The notes under the pieces are model-generated. The model saw nothing but the letters and a program-made list of their open reading frames with translations. It had not been told where the DNA came from and did not search any database. The translations under genes were made by a program, and so were the position numbers. From contig DYLW01000017.1 of NCBI GenBank assembly GCA_020721865.1, positions 1 through 49,180 on the forward strand: a DNA stretch of 49,180 nt, written 5' to 3'. Of this stretch, positions 42,339 through 49,180 are shown piece by piece (position 1 is the first letter of the stretch; every line of letters starts with the position of its first letter). Origin of the DNA: Leptospira biflexa (GTDB lineage Bacteria; Spirochaetota; Leptospiria; Turneriellales; DYLW01).

Positions 42339-43007
42339 ATGAATACAATAAAAAGAAAAATCTTTCAGAATGAATATAGAACCAGCGTTGCGGAGGAAGT
42401 GGCCAATGTGATTACCCATGGCCTGGGAGTGGTCCTGGGAGTTGCGGCACTCTCCATCCTGGTGGTGCAGGCAGCCATTTATGGAACCGCCTGGCATGTG
42501 GTGGCCATGAGCATATACGGAGCCACTCTGGTGATTTTATATCTGTCTTCCACGCTGTACCACAGTTTTGCCTTTTCCCGTGCCCGGAACTTTTTCAAAA
42601 TGATGGACCACATTTCCATTTACCTGCTCATTGCCGGAACGTATACCCCGTTCACGCTGATTAATTTGCGGGGTGCCTGGGGCTGGAGCATATTCGGGGT
42701 GATCTGGGGGCTGGCCATTATTGGTATTGTAATGAAGATATTTTTCACCGGTCAATTGGAACTGTTATCCACATTTATTTACCTGGGAATGGGATGGATC
42801 ATCATCATCGCCGTTCGTCCCCTGTATCGTTCCGTGGAGCCCATGGGTCTGGTATGGTTGCTCATCGGCGGGCTTTCCTACAGCCTGGGGGTGATTTTCT
42901 TCCGTATGCACCGTCTAAAATTCCATCACTTTATCTGGCATCTTTTTGTACTGGGCGGTAGCGTTTCTCATTTTTTTGGAATTCTGTATTATGTGAATGC
43001 CCATTGA
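42339..43007 (+). CDS. trhA: TrhA / hemolysin III family membrane protein
   Basis: A 222-residue seven-TM protein of the PAQR/hemolysin III family. Diagnostic residues: EEVANVITHGLGVVLG in the first helix, SSTLYHSF (Ser/His metal ligand), MMDHISIYLLIAGTYTPFTL and the closing KFHHFIWHLFVLGGSVSHFF with paired His. The family keeps membrane fluidity homeostasis in bacteria. Haemolysis is an old label. GGAAT before ATG 42339 serves as a weak site and the gene is eight bases after the ATPase gene, so they are likely co-transcribed with mutY. Confidence 0.95.
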   Translation: MNTIKRKIFQNEYRTSVAEEVANVITHGLGVVLGVAALSILVVQAAIYGTAWHVVAMSIYGATLVILYLSSTLYHSFAFSRARNFFKMMDHISIYLLIAGTYTPFTLINLRGAWGWSIFGVIWGLAIIGIVMKIFFTGQLELLSTFIYLGMGWIIIIAVRPLYRSVEPMGLVWLLIGGLSYSLGVIFFRMHRLKFHHFIWHLFVLGGSVSHFFGILYYVNAH

Positions 43008-43010
43008 CCC

Positions 43011-44150
43011 ATGTCCAGCATCCGGAATGAAACAGAAATTGTCCTCCTCCTGATGGAGTGGTACAAAAAAAACAAGAAGAATTATTTCTTCCGGAAAACC
43101 CGGGATCCATACCATGTATGGATTTCAGAAATTTCTCTGCATCAGACAAGAATCCAGTATGCTGCGGATAAAATTGAACATTTTCTCACCACATTCCCCG
43201 ATGTGTTTTCTCTGGCGGCGGCCAAGGAGGAAGACGTTCTGCGTGCTTTTTCCGGACTGGGCTATTATTCCCGTGCAAGAAATATCCACAAAGCCGCCCG
43301 GATTCTGGTGGAAAAATACAACGGGGAATTTCCTGCCGTCCATAAGGATCTGGCATCGCTGCCATCCATTGGGGATTATACTGCATCTGCTATTTTGTCT
43401 CTCTCCTTTGGGGAAAAACATCCGGCAGTGGATGCTAATCTGGAAAGAATCATCTTCCGGATATACGGGGGGCAGTTAGCCCAGGCCTCCGGCGTCGCCA
43501 TGCCCTGGTCCAAGCATGTTATACGCAGGGGATTGCAGTTCGCCCCAGTCACTGGTGGCATAAAAAATCCAGTGCGGATCATCATCCGGCGATGGATGGA
43601 TTTGGGAGTTCATCCCGGAGATCTGAATGAAGCCCTCATGGAGTTGGGTCAGAATATATGCACCCCCGGGACTCCATCCTGTGGAATATGCCCTCTGGAA
43701 AAAAACTGCGACGCTGCCCATACGGCGGATTTTTCCTTACCGCCAAAAGAGAAACCGGCTATAAAAGATATCCTTTGGGTGTTTTTTTCCGTTTTCCAGA
43801 ACACTGCAGAAGGCAGGGAATACCTGTTGCAAAAAAATCCCAAAGGCTTTCCTTTTCTGCGTTCCCATTTCCTGCCTCTTTCTCAGGTTTATGATAAGGA
43901 AGGCCGATTATGGGCGTCCTCCTGTCCGGAGGAAGACTGGCCGTCTGGCCATAACCCTTGGGAATTTTTCAGCTCGTACGATGGCTTCCGCCATTCCATC
44001 ACCAACCATCGGATTGTGGTCAAAGTGTTCCCGCTAGAAAGCCCTATGGATTCTCAGTGTGAGGATAGTGTCTGGGAAAAAGATCTTTCCATCTACCAGA
44101 TATCCAGCCTGTCTGCAAAATTGTTTCGTATCCTGAATGGTTTTTCATGA
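43011..44150 (+). CDS. mutY: A/G-specific adenine glycosylase (MutY-like)
   Basis: A 379-residue base-excision repair glycosylase that removes adenine opposite 8-oxoguanine. It has the N-terminal DPYHVWISEISLHQTRIQYA (catalytic Glu kept), GLGYYSRARNIHKAAR, the helix-hairpin-helix as LPSIGDYTASAI, the conserved Asp in AVDANLERI and the Fe-S ligands CTPGTPSCGICPLEKNC (C-x6-C-x2-C-x5-C). The C-terminal NUDIX-like domain ends with RHSITNHRIVVKV. Departures are LHQT for LQQT, S-I-G for G-x-G in the hairpin loop and an insertion near residues 150-185. It begins three bases after trhA without its own binding site and ends at a terminator. Confidence 0.93.
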   Translation: MSSIRNETEIVLLLMEWYKKNKKNYFFRKTRDPYHVWISEISLHQTRIQYAADKIEHFLTTFPDVFSLAAAKEEDVLRAFSGLGYYSRARNIHKAARILVEKYNGEFPAVHKDLASLPSIGDYTASAILSLSFGEKHPAVDANLERIIFRIYGGQLAQASGVAMPWSKHVIRRGLQFAPVTGGIKNPVRIIIRRWMDLGVHPGDLNEALMELGQNICTPGTPSCGICPLEKNCDAAHTADFSLPPKEKPAIKDILWVFFSVFQNTAEGREYLLQKNPKGFPFLRSHFLPLSQVYDKEGRLWASSCPEEDWPSGHNPWEFFSSYDGFRHSITNHRIVVKVFPLESPMDSQCEDSVWEKDLSIYQISSLSAKLFRILNGFS

Positions 44151-44198
44151 GATGGACGAATCAATGGCCACCGCTTAGCCCGGGGCGTTTAATAAAAA

Positions 44199-44221
44199 AA
44201 AAGCCCGCGATGCGGGCTTTT
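44199..44221. terminator. intrinsic terminator between mutY and FecR gene
   Basis: AAAAGCCCGC-GAT-GCGGGCTTTT, a perfect 10-bp stem with 3-base loop, preceded by an A run and ending in Ts. It is symmetric and lies between convergent genes, so it can act both ways. Confidence 0.9.
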
Positions 44222-44244
44222 ACTCAATCAAATTTTACTTCTGA

Positions 44245-45534
44245 TTATTTTTCAACCAGAGGCATAATCCGTTTCTGGCCGCCTTTGATGAGTTCCACTT
44301 TCATATTGGCAATACAGCTTTCTTTATACCGTACCATTCCATTAAAGGTGGAAATATTCCATTCTCCGTTGGCAACTCTGGGGAAACGGTCTGTTTTCAG
44401 AACAGTTCTGCCAGGCAGATTGGAACAGCTTCCATTACCAACAATGATAACAGTATTGGTAAAAGTCTCCATTCTGAGTCTTTCCGCTTTTTCTGTTGCG
44501 GTTTCCTCTTTCACAACAGGTTCAGTTTGGGGCTGAACTTTGGCTGCTTCTGTTGCTTTTTTCTGCTCCTGGATTACGCGTTCTTCTTCTTCTTTGGCCT
44601 CTTCCATTGCCTTCTGGATTTTAGCTTCATCCACAGGTTTTTCCAGTTCTTTCAGATCCTGAAGATCTTCTTTCATTGCGGGAGCGGCTTCTATTTTTTT
44701 CACTTCCACTTTTTTCACATCACCAATTTTGGCAAGATCCGCTGCCTTGGTTACCTGGGATGCAGCGAAAGCTTCCTTAATTTTGGTGTCCACTTCCTTC
44801 TTCAACTCCGGCTTACTGCTGGAATCCGCTTTTTCTTCTTTGACTTCCTTGGCAACATCCATCATTTTCTCAATGGTTTTATTTTCTTTTTCCACCTGGG
44901 CTTTGGTGATTTCTGCCACACTATTTTTCTCAATAACAGTACCTTCATCCACAGCGTTATCGATTCCGGAAATGATGTCAGAGTATTCTATGGTCTCTTT
45001 GTTTTCCGCTTTTTCCAATGCAGGAATTCTTTTCTTCAGAACAACCTTTCCTTCGGTTACAGCAACCTGAGTATTGGCGTTTTCATCCGCTGAGACGATG
45101 AACTTTGTACCACGAACACCCGCAACAGCGGTGGGAGTACTGATAACAAAGGATTCACCCTGTTTCAGCTTTTTGGGTTTCACCAGTGCTTTACCAATGG
45201 CAAGGTGCATATTGCTGCTTTCTCCATTCTGGTTGGTGAGGATTTTGGAAATAGCCAGCTCTGAATCCCCTTTGAGACGCACTTTGGAACCTTCACCCAC
45301 CAGCAGATCCACAGTGGAATTGCTTCCATAAGTCTTAATGGTATCGTTTTCTGTCAGGGTTGTTCCCACCCGGGCTGGTATTCTTTGGTTATCCGCACTG
45401 ATTTTTTCCACAGAACCAATCAGAAACGTCACTTTCACAAAGTTCTTTTTCTTTTCATCGGCTTTACCGGAACAACCGGAAAACGCGATGGCCGCTACGG
45501 CAATCAGTCCAAGAACTACTCCAATTTTTTTCAT
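44245..45534 (-). CDS. FecR-domain lipoprotein with long charged region
   Basis: A 429-residue lipoprotein; signal with lipobox IAFSGC (Cys near residue 21). Residues about 35-170 are a FecR domain (GTTLTENDTIKTYGSNSTVD, VISTPTAVAGVRGTKFIV). Residues about 175-350 are Lys/Glu/Ala-rich and strongly helical, a likely periplasmic stalk. The last 75 residues hold a small Cys-containing domain with GNGSCSNLPGRT and YKESCIANMKVE. Unlike classical FecR there is no anti-sigma arrangement or TonB receptor nearby. It follows the FecR/propeller gene by 36 bases with GGAGCG before its ATG. It is probably a structural envelope protein. Confidence 0.9.
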   Translation of the reverse strand: MKKIGVVLGLIAVAAIAFSGCSGKADEKKKNFVKVTFLIGSVEKISADNQRIPARVGTTLTENDTIKTYGSNSTVDLLVGEGSKVRLKGDSELAISKILTNQNGESSNMHLAIGKALVKPKKLKQGESFVISTPTAVAGVRGTKFIVSADENANTQVAVTEGKVVLKKRIPALEKAENKETIEYSDIISGIDNAVDEGTVIEKNSVAEITKAQVEKENKTIEKMMDVAKEVKEEKADSSSKPELKKEVDTKIKEAFAASQVTKAADLAKIGDVKKVEVKKIEAAPAMKEDLQDLKELEKPVDEAKIQKAMEEAKEEEERVIQEQKKATEAAKVQPQTEPVVKEETATEKAERLRMETFTNTVIIVGNGSCSNLPGRTVLKTDRFPRVANGEWNISTFNGMVRYKESCIANMKVELIKGGQKRIMPLVEK

Positions 45535-45570
45535 ATTCGCTCCTTTTTTTTACATCCTTTATTTTTAAAA

Positions 45571-47478
45571 CTAAAGCTGCATCTTCTGTGTTAATATCCG
45601 CCCATCCATCATGGGTACAATAAAAAAGTCCATGCCTGGGGAGAGCAGAATTTCCCTGGCTCCGGGGAATGCCCAATATTTTTGGAGATTCCCATCCAGG
45701 ATGGAGTATTTATAAACATAGTCATTGCCCACCAGAAAAGTATATCCTCCCAGATGGAATATTTTATTTTCCGCATTGGGATTATGGTATTTTTTCTCCC
45801 AGAGGAGTTTCCCATGTTTATTTGTAACCTTCAGGACGGAATTCTTTGTGAAATACTGCACGGTATCCGGGGTTACATAGGGCTCCATAATCACAGGGTT
45901 TTCCAGATCAAGTGAGTAGAGTATATTTCCGGTTTCCTTGTGAAGGGCATAGGATATTCCTGCCGGGTTCACCAGATAGAAACGGTCGTTCATCCAGGAA
46001 TCCGCAATCGGATGGGACTCGCGTTTTATCCCCGGAATATTTTTCCGCCATAACACATCGCCGTTATAAAGATAATAACTGGCGATATCTCCTCTTTCAT
46101 TAATGGTGATAAATTGCTCTCTGAAAACTGGGTGGACCAACGTTTTTTTATCCAGTGATTTTGACCAGATTTTTTGTCCATTATGGGCAACTATTGCACT
46201 CATCCGGTAATTATCCACCACAATCAGAATATTATCCCAAACGGGATGGTATGCTTTATAGAGAACGGGATTTGCGGACGAACTGGAAATTTTCTTTTTG
46301 TATTGTACCCTGCCCGATGCAAGATTGAGCTGAACAATATGGCCATCTCCGGAAACATAGAACAGTCCGGTGTCTGTAATTACCGGTTTTGCGACAATAC
46401 CGGAATCCAGCTTTTTTTCCCAGATGAGCCTTTGGTTTTCCGTATCCAGAAAAAGGACACGGAGCAGGTTATCTCTGGATACAGCAGCAATAAACCGCCG
46501 ATGGTAAACCGGAGAAAATTTTAATTCGCCCGCAAAAACCCCAAAGATGATCCTGTCTTTTATTTGTGCGGCACGGATTCCCGTTCTGTCCAGGGAAGAA
46601 TAATCCAGAATGGATGGAAGTATTTTGCGGGAAATTTTTTTCAATTGTTTTAAATACGGATCCGGAATAATGTCTGAGGCAACCCAGATGGATTTCCGGG
46701 GCAGTTTCTCTATCTCCACCATGGATGGGTGCTGGAGGATCATTTCATTACTTTCTTCCCCCGCATGGATCACGTCTGTTTTTTCTGATATTTTTATTTT
46801 GCCTTCTGCCAGCACGATATCTGTTTTGGATGATTCCGGTTCATAACTCACCAGATAACGGGTTCCCTTTGCCTCCACAGACGTGATGGGATTTTCCATA
46901 AAAAATCTTTCATGGGATGCCAATTTGCGGATACTGGCAGCAGAAGAACCGCTTTTTATGTTCACAACAGTGGCCAGAAGGGGGGTGTCATTGCCGGCAT
47001 CCTTTTTTTCCTCGCGACGTATTTCCACTCTGGAATCTGGTTCCACGGTGATTATATTTTTTTCCTCTTTGCCGTCCGGGGAAACCATGGAAAAACCTGC
47101 GTAATCTCCGCCTGAGGTAACAATATCCGCCGGATAAAAAATCTTCTGGTTGATCTCAATTGGCTTCCTGGTACCATTCACCAGCAAATGGGGATGTCCT
47201 TTGATAAACTCCGGTACCAGATATGCTTTCCGGGATGGGAAGAGAATAATCCCCAGAACAATGGCGGCAACGGCGAATGCGGAAACGGCCGGACGGGAAA
47301 ACGCTCCGGAATAGATAAAAAATTCTCTGATGGATTGGGATAACGTAATAACCGGCTTTTCTGATTGATAAGCAGACTGGATTCTTGCCCATGTCATATC
47401 CGCTTGGGATTGGTTAAAATCCTCTGCGGCAGTGGATACGGTCTCCACATAGTTATGGATAAATCTTTTCCAGCTCAT
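45571..47478 (-). CDS. FecR-domain plus PQQ-like propeller membrane protein
   Basis: A 635-residue protein. Residues 1-60 are cytoplasmic and include ADMTWARIQSAYQSEK, reminiscent of the short cytoplasmic helices of anti-sigma factors. One TM spans about 63-82 (SAFAVAAIVLGIILFP). A periplasmic FecR domain follows at about 105-245 (PADIVTSGGDYAGFSM, ENPITSVEAKGTRYLVSY), then a PQQ/YVTN-like propeller from about 310 to the end (LIWEKKLDSGIVAKPVITDT, QKIWSKSLDKKTLVHPVF, LLWEKKYHNP). ATG 47478 is taken; an adjacent TTG gives one more codon. With its neighbour it makes a FecR-domain pair. An upstream sigma factor was not seen. Confidence 0.88.
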   Translation of the reverse strand: MSWKRFIHNYVETVSTAAEDFNQSQADMTWARIQSAYQSEKPVITLSQSIREFFIYSGAFSRPAVSAFAVAAIVLGIILFPSRKAYLVPEFIKGHPHLLVNGTRKPIEINQKIFYPADIVTSGGDYAGFSMVSPDGKEEKNIITVEPDSRVEIRREEKKDAGNDTPLLATVVNIKSGSSAASIRKLASHERFFMENPITSVEAKGTRYLVSYEPESSKTDIVLAEGKIKISEKTDVIHAGEESNEMILQHPSMVEIEKLPRKSIWVASDIIPDPYLKQLKKISRKILPSILDYSSLDRTGIRAAQIKDRIIFGVFAGELKFSPVYHRRFIAAVSRDNLLRVLFLDTENQRLIWEKKLDSGIVAKPVITDTGLFYVSGDGHIVQLNLASGRVQYKKKISSSSANPVLYKAYHPVWDNILIVVDNYRMSAIVAHNGQKIWSKSLDKKTLVHPVFREQFITINERGDIASYYLYNGDVLWRKNIPGIKRESHPIADSWMNDRFYLVNPAGISYALHKETGNILYSLDLENPVIMEPYVTPDTVQYFTKNSVLKVTNKHGKLLWEKKYHNPNAENKIFHLGGYTFLVGNDYVYKYSILDGNLQKYWAFPGAREILLSPGMDFFIVPMMDGRILTQKMQL

Positions 47479-47684
47479 CAACTACATATTTCCCTTCCAT
47501 GGAAAAATGTTCAATGTTTTTTTTTATTTTTTTCTGAATTTAACAAAAAAACGCATTTTCCCGCTTTCCAAAAGTTGATTTTTTCCGAATTTCCGCGTGG
47601 GAGCTGGAAATTACTTGCCATTCTGTATTCTAAATTCATTGATAGCAAAGCATCGTTTTCTGGAAAAATAATGGAGGTGGTTTT

Positions 47685-48074
47685 ATGAAAACCCGCAGCT
47701 ATCCCTGGTTCGCGATCTTGTCCATGTTTCTCATATTATTCCTGATGCCGGGATTATTCCAGATCCATCCCCGGGCCGGACGAGGGGGGAGCTATAGATC
47801 CGGTTCATCCTCTTCATCCCGATCCTCCGGTTCTTCCTATTCCGGAAGTTCCTCATCATTTTCTTCTCACCGGTATTCTGGTTCATCGTATTCCGGCAGC
47901 CATTCTTCCTCTTCCAGTACCTCTTATGTTCCGGTCAAGACGAGGGACGAAGTTGAGCACCGTATAAACGAGGTGTACGCTGAACAGAATTACGAGAAGG
48001 CTATGGTGCTGATGTCATCACGGTCTCTCTGGGCTGATAAAATAAATCCTGATATGGGAAGAAGCGTCCGCTAA
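47685..48074 (+). pseudogene. Ser-rich secreted protein truncated by transposase remnant
   Basis: The frame starts at ATG 47685 after a fine GGAGGTGG. Residues 1-31 are a signal peptide or anchor (WFAILSMFLILFLMPGLF), and residues about 32-82 are a Gly/Ser/Arg-rich low-complexity stretch like the linkers of TPM or Tim44-like membrane proteins. From about residue 86 on (RDEVEHRINEVYAEQNYEKA, ADKINPDMGRSVR) the sequence is not the original protein but the start of a Mutator-type transposase C-terminal region, in frame. The TAA at 48072 is a disrupted Glu codon of that transposase. The original host gene has thus lost its functional domain. Confidence 0.65.
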
Positions 48075-48364
48075 GGCATGGAGAAACCTTGACTGTTCGT
48101 AAGCTTGGTGTTTCTCCGTATCTCTATATGACTGTATATTCAATGAACCCGATTGAAAGTTTGAATAGTTCACTCGAAAGATTTATGCATCGCGTTAAGA
48201 AGTGACAGGGAGACGATATGGAAAAGCGATGGCTTGCCGTAGCCATAATTCAGGCAGAAGAACGTATGCATCGTGTCAGAGGTTATATGGGTATAAGCTC
48301 TTTGATAAAAAATATGGAAAAAATGTCAGAGAATGAAAAAAAAGTTGACAGGTGGGAAAGCTAA
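47943..48364 (+). mobile_element. degraded Mutator/IS256-type transposase C-terminal remnant
   Basis: Pieced together, three segments read as the last 135 or so residues of a Mutator-type transposase: HRINEVYAEQNYEKAMVLMS, SVR(E)GMEETLTVRKLGVS, MNPIESLNSSLERFMHRVKK (family: TTNPIES...RVKRW) and MEKRWLAVAIIQAEERMHRV with RGYMGISSL. Three lesions are visible: TAA at 48072-48074 for a Glu codon, a one-base deletion near 48083, and TGA at 48203-48205 where Trp is expected. The end is TAA at 48362-48364. A stem of GGAGAAAC/GTTTCTCC (48080-48117) lies within. No inverted terminal repeat or intact N-terminal half was found. Confidence 0.75.
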
Positions 48365-48433
48365 AGAAATGCGAATATCACCGCTGATGAATTTCCACTA
48401 ACAGCGGGACAAATTCTACAGGAGGATTTTATT

Positions 48434-49180
48434 ATGAAGCGAATGTTTCTCTTTCTTTCTTTCTTTCTTTCTCTCTCTCTTATCAATAACAGGATGTTCT
48501 TCTGATCCAGCCACAGGAGCTCCTGATTCTCCGGGGGCTGTAACCGGTGTAACTCTAAATAAGTCAGCCACGACAATTTTCACCGGTGGTACCGAACAGC
48601 TGACAGCAACAATTGCCCCGGCTAACGCGACAAACCAGAATGTGACCTGGTCGAGTTCTGATACGTCAAAAGCGACCGTCAGTGCCAGTGGACTGGTTAC
48701 TGCCATAGCGGTTGGTTCAGCAACCATTACAGTAACAACTGAGGATGGGGCAAAGACCGCAACCTGTGTTGTTACTGTAACCAACGGAGGAACAACCGGT
48801 TTATTGACGGTAACAGCAACGTACAACGGTTCGCAGGGTACTGTAAGTTCAACTAATAAAATTTATGTGCAGTATTCATCAGATCATTTTAATAATGGAC
48901 CATCGGGGCTTATAGGTGAAATACAAGTAAATGGCGGTTCTGTTACGCGGGGTTTAGCTCCGGGAACATATCAAATCGTTGCTATATTTGATCATGACGG
49001 TAATGGAAGCTCTGTGGATCCTGACGGAGACGCTGGCGAATTCTATGAAAACATTACAGACCTCGAACATCTTTCATCTTGTACGAATATAGTTGTTACA
49101 GCCGGTAGCAGTCAATCAATTTCAATCGAATTTGACGATACTTTAACCTTTCCCGTCAATTCTGGCGGTGGCAATTCTGG
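48434..49180 (+). CDS. Big_2-type Ig-like lipoprotein, out of frame at a repeat tract, runs off window
   Basis: ATG 48434, preceded by GGAGG, opens a signal peptide (MKRMFLFLSFFLSLSL) encoded by simple repeats, but this frame stops at TGA 48503-48505. The +1 frame downstream gives a lipobox-like SITGC and then a long open reading frame to the end of the window. A bacterial Ig-like Big_2 domain is clear: VTGVTLNKSATTIFTGGTEQ, LTATIAPANATNQNVTWSSS and GLVTAIAVGSATITVTTEDG. A second beta domain follows (GLAPGTYQIVAIFDHDGNGS) with a Gly/Ser-rich region at the edge. Insertion of one CT or loss of one TTTC unit would fuse signal and lipoprotein. Likely a surface protein, currently off. Confidence 0.75.
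48452..48480 (+). repeat. (TTTC)5 and (CT)5 microsatellite in a signal-peptide coding region
   Basis: Five TTTC units at 48452-48471, then CT units to 48480 (overlapping by one base), lie between the ATG and the lipobox of the Big_2 lipoprotein gene. Tetranucleotide and dinucleotide tracts inside a 5' coding end are the classical substrate for slipped-strand phase variation. Confidence 0.9.

Noticed and set aside
48416..48826. Minus-strand frame with a Lys/Glu/Arg repeat
   Set aside because: It is the complement of the TTTC repeat and the Big_2 gene. The plus-strand reading has domain motifs.

Overview
The window reads as a chromosomal segment of a diderm bacterium, most likely a member of the Spirochaetota and perhaps on the Leptospira side of the phylum. 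The assignment rests on gene content, with no ribosomal or marker gene to confirm it: many lipoproteins with loose lipoboxes, FecR-domain lipoproteins, an M30 hyicolysin/pallilysin-type metallopeptidase, a tandem pair of ArsA-type ATPases beside a DUF4159 protein, a DUF2452 protein, a very large NAD-dependent glutamate dehydrogenase, TolC and OmpA-family proteins. No rRNA or tRNA gene was seen.

Layout. 1-1300 is AT-rich accessory DNA with a small two-gene module (second gene frameshifted) and an IS66 TnpA-like fragment. 1298-3845 (minus) is a surface or periplasmic pair: an FG-GAP propeller lipoprotein coupled to a CsgG-like/beta-barrel protein. 3846-4902 carries a small clan-AA aspartic protease gene between unidentified remnants. 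4903-10069 holds uvrA, an unknown conserved protein and a PleD-like diguanylate cyclase. 10100-11090 has no intact gene but contains a decayed 3' half of glnS. 11093-15044 has two lipoproteins and, on the minus strand, two ArsA ATPases followed by DUF4159.

15130-20606 (minus) is a five-gene operon: LolA-like periplasmic protein, two FtsX/LolE-type permeases, a LolD-type ATPase and an outer-membrane barrel. It looks like a complete inner-to-outer-membrane export or sorting system. Three 35-bp repeats with an exact 64-bp period separate it from amtB-glnB (20965-22724). A minus-strand run (22774-29788) carries the 1514-residue glutamate dehydrogenase and three downstream genes of unknown role. 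Divergently placed trpB and lplA follow, then an OmpA/PD40 protein, then nfnAB (33465-35833). Ammonium transport, PII, glutamate dehydrogenase and a GltD-type oxidoreductase thus lie close together and suggest a nitrogen and redox neighbourhood.

The 3' end of nfnB is repeated at 37016-37080 with almost only synonymous differences. The two copies bracket about 1.2 kb of AT-rich DNA with a DUF4160/DUF2442 pair and a small peptide gene, which looks like an integrated cassette. 37178-40660 (minus) is tolC, DUF2452 and the M30 peptidase. 40836-44150 has a truncated receiver-domain remnant, a receiver protein, an MlaF-like ATPase, a TrhA/hemolysin III protein and a MutY. 44245-47478 (minus) has two FecR-domain proteins. 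The right end is disrupted: a Ser-rich secreted protein gene runs in frame into a Mutator/IS256-type transposase remnant with two premature stops and a frameshift. It is followed by a Big_2-type lipoprotein whose signal peptide is built on (TTTC)5/(CT)5 repeats and is now out of frame, a strong phase-variation candidate. This last gene runs off the window.
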